A stretch of 64,000 nt of DNA, from contig CM051455.1 of the NCBI GenBank assembly GCA_028274465.1, positions 98,774,365 through 98,838,364 of the forward strand, written 5' to 3'. Position 1 is the stretch's first letter. The number at the start of each line of letters is the position of its first letter. The stretch is from Plantago ovata (lineage: Eukaryota > Streptophyta > Magnoliopsida > Lamiales > Plantaginaceae). The translations under genes and the position numbers were made by a program. Under the pieces are notes generated by a model. The model saw only the letters and a program-made list of their open reading frames with translations, made no database searches and was not told the origin of the DNA. Of this stretch, positions 45,431-56,634 are shown one piece after another.

Positions 45431-46632
45431 TGATGAACGTGTATTTTACACCTTCATTCGAGTCTTTTTTCACCTATTTTTGCTATCCTCTATTATAATT
45501 TCGCTATATTATAGTGCATTTTATTAGAATAGTGTCACGTTTCCCTTTAGTTTGCATTTTTCAGGTTTTAGATGAAAAACGTGTTTTCCGGACAATTATA
45601 TTGAAGAGAACGAAGAATCGGTGTTCCGAGGACATTTTTGGATTATCTAGAAGGTTCCGGATGAGATTTGAAGTCTAGGGGTCGAGTTTCAAGGCTTAAG
45701 GGTCACTAGAAGGCAAAATCCGAGTCCGAAAAGGAAAAGAAATCCAAAAACGCGTCAAAAACGCATTCCTCGCCAACTGGAGCTCCCGGGCTGTTTGCCG
45801 GGGATGTGGGGCGGTTCGCCCCACACCAGGCGGTTCGCCCGGTGTCTGGGGCGACTCGCCCCACACGTTTCGAACTCCTATATATAGTTGCAGTTTCTCT
45901 ACGTTTTTTCATACTTTGTCAGACCTTTTTTCATACCTTTTCACATAGTTTTAGATAGAAATTCTCCAGAGCCTATTCTGGGAATTCTTAGCATATGAGA
46001 CTATTTTTCTTATCAATTTGGAGCTTGTGAGCTAGCAATTCTTCGGAGATTGACAACCTTCGACGGTAACATTATATCTCACGATTTTTCTATTTATATT
46101 TATATCTTTCAACATGTTTTCATTTAATCTTGCTTTGATTTCTGTTGATTGCATGACATCTATGAGTAGCTAAATCTATCGTTGGTGATAGTATGTGATT
46201 TCTTAGCGAGGGTTTTTAATTATGCATGATGGCGGTAATGCGAATCAGACTTTGAGTTATTGCTTTATTTCTTTGATCTATCTAAGCCCTCTATCTTCGT
46301 AGTGTTGAATTGAACGGAACACATTGGACAATTCATGATCTTAGATTTCTATGCAAAACGATCGGGTACTTCATGCATGATTATTAACCTGCTATGCTTT
46401 GAATGATCATACTATCACTAACTTCCATTATATTTGATAAGAAAATCTGTGCTAAGTCGTCTGTTGAATTTATAGATTAAGTTAAAATTAGATTAAGCTA
46501 GTTATAGTCCTTAGAGATCGACACTCGAGGTTATTTTACTGCTACACTACGGTTTTCGTTGTAGTTGTGAATTGCCTTAGGCTAAAAACAAATTTATTTG
46601 ATTAATTGAGTCTGACAAACTCCAGTTCATCA
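45431..46632 (+). repeat. Element C 3' LTR
   Basis: 1202 bp, followed by target duplication TGAAG. Dyad array at 45780-45868 with an additional GGCG-GTT-CGCC unit relative to 33010-33085. TATATATAG at 45879-45887. Confidence 0.9.
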
Positions 46633-46916
46633 TGAAGAAGTAAAACATACACGGTTAAGAAATTATTTAAGTGTTCTTTCTTTCGAACAACAACATGTCT
46701 TGAAACCAGAAACATTCAAACTTGTCTAATACAAAGTATTCAAAGTTTTGTTTCTTAGATTACTTGTTGTAGCTGAATAAGTTATAATCAAATCATCTCA
46801 TCCCAAACCTCTCTAACTGAAAATACACCCTTTTAGGCGTGAAATTCAGGGGGAACTTAATCGAGCATAGTGTTGCTGATTAAAAGTCTCAGGTTTTGTG
46901 GAGAACTGATGAACGT
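46633..46916. other. Unclassified repeat fragment (right part, continues 32304-32668)
   Basis: After the TGAAG duplication this is the continuation of the sequence that element C entered. No ORF. Near its end TTCAGGGGGAACTT resembles a polypurine tract of Copia elements, consistent with an LTR-element origin. It is cut at 46916 by the D LTR. Confidence 0.4.
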
Positions 46917-48125
46917 GTATTTTACACTTTCATTCGAGTCTTTTTCACCAATTTAGCTATCCTCTAGGTTAATTTAGCTTATATTTTAGTGCATTTTATT
47001 AGAATAGTGTCACGTTTCCCTTTTCTTTGCAATTTTCAGGTTTAGGTAAAAAAACGTATTTTTATGGGCAATATTGATGAAGAGGACGAAGTTTTGGTGT
47101 TTCGAGGACATTCGTGGTGTATCTAGAAGGTTCCGGATGAGATTTGAGGCCTAGGGGACGAGTTTCAAGGCTTAAAGGTCACTAGAAGGCAAAATCCGAG
47201 TCCGAAAAGGAAAAGAAGACCAAAATCTCGCTTCCACCGGCTGGATGTCCCAGGCGAACCGCCTGGACCGTGGGTCGAATCGCCCCGCACCAGGCGAACC
47301 GTCTGGGACGTGGGGCGAATCGCCCCTCTCCAGGCGAATCGTATGGGACGTGGGGCGAATCGCCCCGCACCAGGCGAACCGCCTAGCACCGGGGGCGGTT
47401 CGCCTGGGAGGTTTCGTCAGCTATATATATCTTTGCCTATTTTCTACGTTTTTCATACCTTTTCACCTTATTTTGAGGGACAAATTCTCCAGAGCCAGTT
47501 CTGGGAATTATTAGCATAGAAGACTCTTTTTCTTATTGATTTGGAAGCTATAGGATAGAGATTGGACATCTTTGATTTTCGGTTCTTGCTTTTATTTATT
47601 TCATTCAACATGTTTTCATTCAATCTTGTTTTGATTCTTGTTGATTGCAATTTATCTATGAGTAGCTAAATCTATCGTTGGTGATAGTATGTGATTTCTT
47701 AGCTAGAGTTCTTGATTATGCATGAGTGGCTTCGCGCGTTTAAGACTTGATTTATTGTTTTATTTCTTTGATCTATCTAAGCCATCTATCTTCGTAGTGT
47801 TGAATTGAAAGGAACACATAGGACAATTCATGATCATAGATCTCATAGAAACTTCAAGTACTTCATGCATGATTATTACCCATTGCTTTGATTGATCATA
47901 CTATCACTAAATTCCATCATACTGATAAGAAAAGTTTGTGCTTTACTTGATTTCTTATTTATACTTTAAGTTAAATTAGATAAAGCTAGTTATAGACCTT
48001 AGAGATCGACACTCGAGGCTATTTTACTTCTACACTACGTGCCTTGGTTTTCGTTGTAGTTGTGAATTGCCTTTGGCTAAAAACAAATTTATTTGATTAA
48101 TTGAGTCTGACAATCTCGTTCATCA
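46917..48125 (+). repeat. Element D: Athila-type LTR (single copy here)
   Basis: 1209 bp with TGATGA/TCATCA ends, related to but distinct from the C LTRs. It carries the longest dyad array (47249-47413) and TATATATAT at 47422-47430. A primer site follows, so this is a 5' LTR; its partner LTR is not in the window. The flanking bases AGAAC (46912-46916) have no visible partner. Confidence 0.88.
47249..47413. repeat. Longest GCG-N3-CGC dyad array (element D LTR)
   Basis: At least seven dyads in 165 bp: e.g. CCAGGCG-AAC-CGCCTGG (47250-47266) and several CGAATCGCCCC units, with alternating CAGGCGAACCG and GTGGGGCGAATCGCCCC forms. It ends 9 bp before the TATA box. Confidence 0.85.
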
Positions 48126-48186
48126 AATTGGCGTCGTTGCCGGGGACTATTCTCATTTTTTCTCTTTAGCTTATTTATAGTTTCAC
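48126..48186 (+). promoter_or_regulatory. Element D primer-binding site (tRNA-Asp type) and leader stub
   Basis: TTGGCGTCGTTGCCGGGGA (one mismatch from the tRNA-Asp complement) followed by about 40 bp of T-rich leader. The leader ends abruptly at about 48187 where inverted Athila tail sequence begins. Confidence 0.8.
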
Positions 48187-49563
48187 CATTACAAGAATTG
48201 AAAAACGAGACAAACACTTTCCTAAACTGCTTTTTGGCTTTCTTTGGACCCTTTTTTGGGGTCTCTTTTTTTTTCATTTTTTTCTTTTCCAGATTTTTTC
48301 TTTTTCCTGGAATTTTTCTTTTTTTTTCCGATTTTTTTTTTATATATAGCCAGCAGTAGCACAACGAAAAAGAAATTACAATGACTCACAAACGACCTCC
48401 CCAAACCTATTCCAAAGAATAGGTTGAAGCACAAACTTTACGAAAAAGGAAAACAAACTCACAACACTCAAAATCGGAAAACAAGTCTAATGATAGCGTA
48501 ACCCCCTCCCCATACCTATTCGAAAGAATAGGTTGCAAACAAAGGATCACACAATCTCACACTACCTCCTTTCTAGGCATTTAGCAATCTCAAAGCAAGG
48601 TGAAGACTTGTTGCCTCTTAGGTACATAATTCCTCGGGAAAACAACCATAAGATCCTAACATGCATCATCCTATTATAAAGGCCTTCGTGAACCGCAGTA
48701 GAGAAAACACCACTAAGTGATGTCGAGACAACCAAGCTTAATTAAGTGCAAACATAAATGTGACAAGCCAAGCGAGAAAAACCTCAAACAAATTCATAGA
48801 GACGAAACATATGGTTAAGGTCATAACTAGTTAATCTACCCAATAAAAAACTTCAAAAAATTTGGCAATAAACTCCACATAAAACATGCAAGACTAGACT
48901 AGAATGAATGTAGTGTATGAAACTAAATTACTAGGAACGCGATAAACGTGCAAATGCTAATGCAAACAAAAGGTTTCACGAGTAATCATAAGCAAATAAA
49001 GTATAGAAATACCCAGCGATAACCCCCACGCCCAAACCTGAACGTCGTCGCTCGTCCCGAACGTCGAAAGTGGATTATAAGGTGAAAGCTATCTTGTATA
49101 TGTAACCTATATTACTCAATCAAACTCGTGAGAAACCAAAAAAGGTGACAAAAGAGGTGAAAAGATCAATAATTTAACATAATAGGGTACAAAGTGGGGT
49201 TCCGAACGAAATTCAGGAGGTTCGGATCTCTGGACGCCCGGGGCTAACCGCCCCGGGTGCGTGGCGATCCGCCTGGGGCGTCCAGAACGCCCCAAGCTGC
49301 CTGGCAACGCCAGGTGAATCGCCCCACATGGGGGGCGGTTCGCCTGGCGCCTCCAGCCCCTGGAGACGTCTATTTTTCCCCCAAAATGTCAAATTATCAT
49401 CTTAAAACCTTTTTTATCATCAAAAATATACGTAAACATAAAATAAAATACAATGATATGCCCAAAACGAGAAAACACACTAACCTTCAGTAGAGGGGGA
49501 AAGGGTAAGCTCAAGATGATCAACCTCCCTTTGATCACTAGAAATCTCGAAGTATGGCTTCAC
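48187..49563 (-). other. Element E non-coding tail and spacer
   Basis: In element sense: dyad array (49233-49365, e.g. GGCG-GTT-CGCC near 49335), hairpin CGTTCG-GGA-CGAGCG followed by CAGGTTTGGGCGTGGGGG (49025-49065), ACCTATTC hairpins at 48513-48534 and 48404-48425 with purine tracts, and a purine-rich run (complement of 48240-48345). The terminal TTGCTTG hairpin and LTR are lost. No ORF. Confidence 0.82.
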
Positions 49564-51172
49564 TCATTGACCATTCAACTTGAAAGTATTGCCCGTCTTC
49601 GGGTCAAATAGTTCTACAGCTCCATGGGGAGCAACTTTGATAATTTCGTATGGTCCATCCCAACGAGTACGGAGCTTTCCAGGAAATAGTCGAAGGCGAG
49701 AATTAAATACCAAAGCTTTTTGCCCAGGAATCAGTTCCTTACGTACTATACCACGATCATGATACTTCTTGGTACGTTCTTTGTAGATCTTGGCATTTTC
49801 ATAAGAACCTAGGCGTAATTCATCAAGCTCATCGAGTTGCAACAACCGTTCTTTGCCAGCTTTTCCCATATCAAGATTGAGTGCTTTGATAGCCCAATAC
49901 GCCTCGTGTTCCAATTCTACGGGAAGATGGAATGCTTTCCCATACACAAGTCTGTACGGAGTGGTTCCAATTACCGTCTTGTAGCTAGTCATGTATGCCC
50001 AAAGCGCATCATTCAATTTTCCTGCCCAATCTTTCCTTCTAGACTTCAGTACTCGCTCGAGAATCTTCTTAATTTGACGGTTGCTAACTTCAACTTGGCC
50101 CGAAGTCTGTGGATGATATGGCGTAGCAACACTATGGTGGACACCGTATTTCTTAAGAAGAGAGGCAAAGGTTCTATTGACGAAGTGCGAACCTCCATCA
50201 CTGATGATTGTCCTAGGACAACCAAATCTAGAGAATATCACATCCTTCAAAAATTTCATAACAACCGCGGCGTCATTCGTTCTTGTGGGAATTGCCTCCA
50301 CCCACTTAGTCACATAATCCACCGTAACAAGAATGTATCCATAACCTCCACTTGATGGAAATGGTCCCATGAAATCAATGCCCCATACGTCGAAAGGTTC
50401 GACTACCAGATTCCCTTGAAGGGGCATTTCGTCTTTCTTGCCAATATTACCACCTCGTTGACATGGGTCGCAATTTTTCACAAAAGTTCGAGCATCTCGG
50501 TGCACTGTTGGCCAGAAAAATCCTGCTTGCAGTACTTTGCGAGCTGTTTTTATGCCACTATAGTGTCAACCACAATGAAGCTCATGGCAATGATTCAACA
50601 CACTTTGTTTCTCTTCTTGCGGCACGCATCTCCTCAGAATTCCATCAGCTCCTTCTTTGAAAAGATGCGGATCATCCCATATGAAAGACCTGCAACGCTT
50701 GCCAAGAGCTCTCCTACCGGAGGCTGAAAAATTAGTTGGGCAAATACCCATAGCCAAATAGTTCACAATATCAGCATACCATGGCTCTTCATTAACCTTC
50801 ATCAAGTGCTCATCGGGGAGATCCTCATTAATAGGAATCGAATCAACAGGGATATTTGGTATTCTAGACAAATGATCAGCTACCAAATTCTCCTTACCAG
50901 CTCTATCCACTATGGTCAAATCAAAATCTTGTAGCAATAAGACCCAACGGATTAATCTAGGCTTAGAATCTTGCTTAGCTATTAAATGTCTCAAAGCAGC
51001 ATGATCAGTATGGACGTTCACTGGATGACCAATCAAATAAGACCTAAACTTTTGTAAAGCAAAAACAACAGCTAAAAATTTCTTTTCACTAGTTGTATAA
51101 TTAACTTGAGCGGAGTCTAGAGTCTTACTAACATAATAAATCACGCGATACTGCTTATCAACTTTTTGGCAT
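49564..51172 (-). pseudogene. Athila integrase and RNase H (element E), one TGA stop
   Basis: Frame from 51172 down to 49564. RNase H part: [31 protein letters not shown] and [11 protein letters not shown] with the expected acidic residues. A single in-frame TGA at about 50566-50568 follows LHCG. Integrase: zinc-type [11 protein letters not shown], then [34 protein letters not shown] and [19 protein letters not shown], giving the complete D, D, E triad, plus the Athila-typical [19 protein letters not shown] and a C-terminal GPYEI region; stop at 49564-49566. The integrase looks almost undamaged over 313 residues. This is the only Athila pol in the window and a plausible model of the enzyme source for A, B and C. 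Confidence 0.9.
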
Positions 51173-51177
51173 AAAAC

Positions 51178-53288
51178 TGTAAGAAAATATGGTCAGGGTT
51201 ACCCCTAGGGTACGCAGCGGAATTTCAAAAATTTTCTTAACATGCAGGTTAATTGATCATGTATATAGCGTATATATTAAACACGTTAATCAGAAGACTT
51301 ACAATACTCCAAAAGAAAGAACAGGTATCGAATCGATACGCCAATCGAAGAAGTCTTCGTAATAGTCCGGCGAATCTTCTCCTTCGTCGAAGTCGAAGAT
51401 ATCTGCAATACTTTGATTATCTACAAGACAATAAAAGTTAGTTTCCAGCTCATAGAACCTCAACCTTGGTATTCACGGATGAACAGCTTATCGGAAAGAA
51501 TACAAGGATATTCTTTATGTGGCCAAGAAGATGGGGCGGCAATTTTCCTCCGGTGGGAGTAGCGCGCGCGGCTTATGGAGAGGTGGGGAAGAACTTTTTA
51601 TTTTCTCTAAGAAAACTAGTAGAAAGAATGATCTTGAATCAACTGTTTTCAACCATGTCTTAAAAGCTCTCTAATAGTCTACTATATATAGTAGGCAATA
51701 GAAGCCTAAAGAATAATCAATTAGACATCATAAAGGATTAAGAATCTAATTCTTATTGCACAAGGAAACCAATTCAAGTCCAGATTCATTCCCAATCAAA
51801 TTAGAACTCAATCAGAAAAATCTAACTTATCCCTTGACTTCTAATAGAGGAAGAAGTCGAACTCCTTTCCCTACTACTACTGCTTCGCGCGCGCGTCTAA
51901 GGGGGATAGGTGGGTCCCGATTTTGGGACCCACTTATAATTCTAAGGCAATTCAAACTCCAAGTAGATTTTGCCCATGTGCATATATTAATTCTAAATTA
52001 ACATATCCTTTTAAATCAAACCTCTATTATATTTCTAAAATATAATCTTTAATTGTATTTACATGAAATACAATTAATCAGCCAATTCAATTAATAATTC
52101 CAAATTATTAATTGAGCCACAAATTATTATAATTAATTCCAAATCAATTATAATTCATCAATCACAATTAATTCTAAATTAATTGCGATTCCATCTTCAA
52201 GGATATTCGGATAAGCTGAATCACCACATAGTGTGACCCATAGGGTCTCATTGTATTAAGCAAGTGCTACACTAGGCAAAATGGAATTCCTAGACGGTTC
52301 CATTTGCAATATTAATACATGAGGACGTTTGAGAAGCAAACCCTTTCGTTGTGAAGTCTGTTGCGCTCAACGCGGTGATGGTAACGTCCCTTCATCTGAC
52401 TGACTCGAATGCATCTAGGATCGATGAAGTGTCAATCCCAATAATACATCCACGGGCATCTTCAGTGAGTTGCTTGGTGAGTCCAATATCTATTATGACT
52501 ATCATAATAATATTGATACGCTGGCCAGCGATTTGACCAATCACAACTACGAACGACTATGAGCAGTGCTCTCCTGTGCTACACAAGAGAGATGAATCCT
52601 TCACAGAAGCACTTATCATCCCCATTTGTATGTAGCCATAATTCGGGATCGTGTCTTGGGTCAACTGCTTATTCAGAGCTGACATCGACGGGTCCACCAA
52701 GGATATGGGGCAAGAAATGTGATGATAAAGTCCTGTAAGTCCAAAGGACGACTGGCATCACTTCGACAATTTTCCGGTTCCCATAGACACTTCTGTGTAG
52801 AGTATACATCGATGGGAGTTTTCGGTGGGTACTTCCATTGTTCTGTAATCACCCTTCGAACAACTATGCGGAGTTATGGGAACGTTTCTTGATTGTCCAA
52901 GAATCCGTTCCGTGGCCGTGGGATCGGCTCACACTTGCTCTAACAAGTATAACCTCCACGCATACTAGTCTCAGTTGGTTCATTCAGACCCCTACATCCG
53001 AGATGAACCTCGACTAGGGAGAGTTTGGGATAGATGATAACTCACATAGCTCCCACTATCTGTGTGATCGGTCATCTATCCGAGGGGGCATGTTTGATAT
53101 CAATACAGACAGAAATAGAGATATGACATGCTGTATGCCTGGTGTAATATAAATATGAAAGCGATACTCAATAGTCAAACAAACAAACATATATTATATT
53201 ACGTTGACCTGTGTAATAGTACATATATGCCCTTAATAAGGGCTGTCTGCCCTTAATAAAGACTGTCTCTAGGACATATACACTATCA
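51178..53288 (-). repeat. Solo LTR of the Copia-2/3 family
   Basis: 2111 bp, TG...CA ends, flanked by AAAAC on both sides (51173-51177 and 53289-53293). No internal sequence: the signature of LTR-LTR recombination after insertion. It splits the RNase H reading frame of element E, which rejoins in phase (Ala-Val before, Leu-Cys after). Contains GTGGGTCCC/GGGACCCAC (51910-51933) and the TATA palindrome at 51679-51694. Confidence 0.92.
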
Positions 53289-53293
53289 AAAAC

Positions 53294-53547
53294 AGCACCC
53301 CTAGCAAAATTCGAAGCATCACACATAATCTCAAAAAGAAGATTCCAATCTAATGGCACAACAATGGGAGCAGAAACAAGCTTTTCCTTAAGGGTATTAA
53401 AAGCAACTACACACTCATTAGAAAAATGGAAAACCACATCTTTTGCAAGCAAGCTACTTAATGGTTTAGCAATTTTTGAAAAATCCTTAATAAACCTCCT
53501 ATGAAACCCTACATGACCAAGGAAAGACTGCAATTCTTTCACACAAG
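53294..53547 (-). pseudogene. Athila reverse transcriptase C-terminus and RNase H start (element E)
   Basis: Minus-strand translation KELQSFLGHVGFHRRFIKDF, SKIAKPLSSLLAKD and EIMCDASNFARGAV is the RT connection and first RNase H acidic motif. The catalytic palm of RT would lie beyond 53547 but is cut off by Copia-3. Continues at 51172 after the solo LTR. Confidence 0.87.
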
Positions 53548-55617
53548 TGATAGTGTATATGTCCTAGAGACAGTCCTTACTAAGGGCATAGGGCCCTTAT
53601 AGAGGGCATATATGTACTATTACACAGGTCAACGTAATATAATATATGTCTGGTGCTTTTACTGTTGAGTATAGCTTTCATATTTATATTACACCAGACA
53701 TGCAGCATGTCATACCTCTATTACTGTCTGTATTGATATAAAACATGTCCCCTCGGATAGATGACCGATCACACAGATAGTGGGAGCTATGTGATTTATC
53801 ATCTATCCCAAACTCTCCCTAGTCGAGTTTCATCTCGGATGTAGGGGTCTGAATGAACCAGACGAGACTAGTATGCGTGGAGGTTATACTTGTTGGAGCA
53901 AGTGTGAGCCGATCCCACGGTCACGGAACGGATTGTTGGACAATCGAGAAACGTTCCCATAACTGCGCATAGTTGTTCGAAGAAGGATTATCGAACAATG
54001 GAAGTACCCACCGGACACTCCCATCGATGTATACTCTACACCGAATGGGAACCGGTAAGTTGTCGAAGTGATGCCAGTCGTCCTTTGTACTACAGGACTT
54101 TATCATCACATTTGTTGTCCATATCCTTGGTGGACCCGTCGATGTCAGCTCTGAATAAGCAGTTGACCTAAGACACGATCCAGGATTATGGCTACATACG
54201 AATGGGGATGATAAGTGATTCTGTGAAGGATTCATCTCTCAAGTGTGGCACAGGAGAGTACTGCTCATAGTATGCATAGTTGTGTTGGTAAAGTCACTGG
54301 CCAGTGCAAATGATATATTATGATAGTCATAAGTGTATCTTAACCAAGAAACTCCCTGAGACGCCTGTGGATGTATTATTGGGATAGACACTTCATCGAT
54401 CCTAGATACATTCGAGCAAGTCAGATGAAGGGACGTTACCATCGCCGCGTTGAGCGCAACAGACTTCGCAACGAAAGGGTTTTCTTTGAGAAACCTCTCA
54501 AACGTCCTCATGTATTAATATTGCAAATGGAACCGTCTAGGAATTCCATGTTGCCTAGTCTAGGACTTGCTTAATACGATGAGGCCCTATGGGTCACACT
54601 ATGTGGTGATTCAGCCTATCAGAATATCCTTGAAGATGGAATCACAATTAATTTAGAATTAATTGTGATTGATGGATTATAATTGATTTGGAATTAATTA
54701 TAATATTTGGTGGCTCAATTAATGATTTGGAATTATTAATTGAATTGGCTAATTAATTGTATTTTATGTAAATACAATTAAAGATTATATTTTGGAAATA
54801 TAATAGAGGTTTGATTTGAAAGGATATGTTAATTTAGAATTAACATATGCACTTGGGAAAAATCTACTTGGAGTTTGAATTTGCTTAGAACTATAAGTGA
54901 GTCCCAAAATCGGGACCCACCTATTGTCCCTGGGAGAGCGCGCGCGCGCGCAGGAGCTGAGTAGGGGAAGGAGTTCGGCTCCTTCCTCTATTAGAAGTCC
55001 AAGGGATAAGTTAGATTTTCCTGATTCAGTTTTAATTTGATTGGGAATGAATCTAGACTTGATATTGGTTTCCTAGTGCGATAAGAATTAGATTCTTATT
55101 CCTTTACGAAGTCTAATTGCTTATGCTTTAGGCGTCTATTGACTACTATATATAGTAGACTATTAGAGAGCTTTGGATACAGGTTTACACACACAGTTAT
55201 TCTACCCAGTTTTCTTAGAGAAAATAAAAAGCTCTCCCCTCCTCTAAAAGCCACACGCGCGCGCCACCTCACCGGAGGAATCGCCGCCCCGTCTTCTTGG
55301 TCACACAAAGAATATCCTAGCATTCTTCCGATAGGATGTTCATCCGTGGATACCAAGGTTGAGGTTCTAGGAGCTGGAAACTAACTCTTATTGTCTTGCA
55401 GATAATCAGAGTATTGCAGATATCTTCGACTTCGGCGAAGGAGAAGATACACCGAATTATTACGAAGACTTGGAAGCTGCTTTGGAAGTAAGGTTAGTCT
55501 TCTAATTGACGTGTTTATATATACACGACATATACATAATCAATTAACATGTATGTTAAGAAAATTTTGAAATTCCTCTGCGTACCCTAGGGGTAACTCT
55601 GACCATATTTTCTTACA
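53548..55617 (+). repeat. Copia-3 5' LTR
   Basis: 2070 bp, starts TGATAGTGTATATGTCC, ends TTTTCTTACA. Palindromes GTGAGTCCC/GGGACCCAC (about 54897-54920, one mismatch), GGAAGGAG-TTCGG-CTCCTTCC (54966-54986) and a CG-alternating run (54938-54950). TATA palindrome CTACTATATATAGTAG at 55143-55158, the probable promoter; transcription would proceed rightwards. Confidence 0.9.
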
Positions 55618-55759
55618 GTGGTATCAGAGCGAGGTTAATTGATTACGTATATACGTATATATATTGTATGATTTTGTAGATATGTGGATGCAATTGATTT
55701 TATGATAAATTCGATTTTCAAAAGTTTTGTTTTTATATAAATTTAGAATTTATATTTTC

Positions 55760-55895
<136 letters not shown>

Positions 55896-55920
55896 TTTGA
55901 CCGGGCGCAGGCGGCGGCGA

Positions 55921-55985
55921 GCGCCTGCGGCACCGCAGGCGCCCGGGGCCGCATGCACTGTGGGGACGGGACTAGGTCCCGTCCC
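55921..55985 (+). repeat. Two perfect GC hairpins downstream of the Copia-3 primer site
   Basis: GCGCCTGCGG/CCGCAGGCGC around CA (55921-55942) and GGGACGGGAC/GTCCCGTCCC around TAG (55963-55985), both with 10-bp perfect arms. They sit in the region where LTR elements commonly place dimerisation or packaging signals; that role here is inference. Confidence 0.85.
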
Positions 55986-56480
55986 ATGTTTTAATAAATA
56001 TATATTTTTTCGGGGTTCGACCCAAAATCGAATTTTGAAAATTTTGAGGATTGAATTTTATATTTGGAATATAAATATGATTTAATTGTAATTGTTTTTA
56101 ACTAGAGGGGTTAAATTTAATTAGTATAAAGTTAGAGGGTTTATTTGTAATTTATCAATTTATTGTTTATTGCAAATTAGTCCTTCTACTTTTGAATTTT
56201 GGATTTAACACCTCCAAGGTTTCAAAAATTACAATTAAGTCCTTCGGGTTTTCGAAAATTGCTACTTGGTCAATAGAATTTTCGATTTTTCAATCTAGTC
56301 CAAATTTTCAATTATTTCATAGAGATTATAAGTATGGGATTATAATTTTCATAATGAAATTATGAAGTCATTTGTCATCCACATAGGCTACTACTTGTTT
56401 CATATGCTCGATATGCTATTGTTTGACAATGCATGTTTAAATACCAAGTATTTTACTTTCCGTTCGACCGCTATGCATGC

Positions 56481-56634
56481 GAGGGTAGGCGGCGCTCTCT
56501 TATATGTCGGACCGCATATTTTATGTATGGGTAGGCGGCACCCATTATGTGCTTGACCGCGTTTAGACCTAGAATGGATAGGCGTCATCCATTACGTGTA
56601 GACCGCTCATGCATGATGGGTAGGCGGCGCCCTT
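56481..56634 (+). repeat. Array of four leader hairpins (Copia-3)
   Basis: GAGGGT/GCTCTC (56481-56499, with G-U pairs), ATGGGT/ACCCAT (56527-56545), ATGGAT/ATCCAT (56574-56592) and ATGGGT/GCCCTT (56616-56634, partial). Loops AGGCGGC or AGGCGTC. GACCGC occurs in each spacer. Confidence 0.85.

Larger units (their letters stand above)
32669..46632 (+). mobile_element. Element C: Athila-related element, gag truncated, interrupted by Copia-2
   Basis: LTRs 32669-33850 and 45431-46632 with TGATGA/TCATCA ends; target duplication TGAAG (32664-32668 and 46633-46637). Interior: tRNA-Asp-type primer site, a gag fragment to 34608, Copia-2 (minus strand), then a spacer, a degenerate extra ORF and the conserved tail. 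The rest of gag, the protease and anything beyond are missing; they were probably lost with the Copia-2 5' LTR at the break near 42096. Whether C once carried pol cannot be told. Confidence 0.87.
48187..53547 (-). mobile_element. Element E: inverted fragment of an autonomous Athila element
   Basis: Read on the minus strand from 53547: end of RT, RNase H (split by a solo Copia LTR), integrase, spacer with dyad array and conserved tail down to 48187. Both ends are truncated: at 53547 by Copia-3 and at 48187 by the junction with D. Its tail matches those of A, B and C, which links those pol-less elements to this pol-bearing lineage. Confidence 0.85.
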
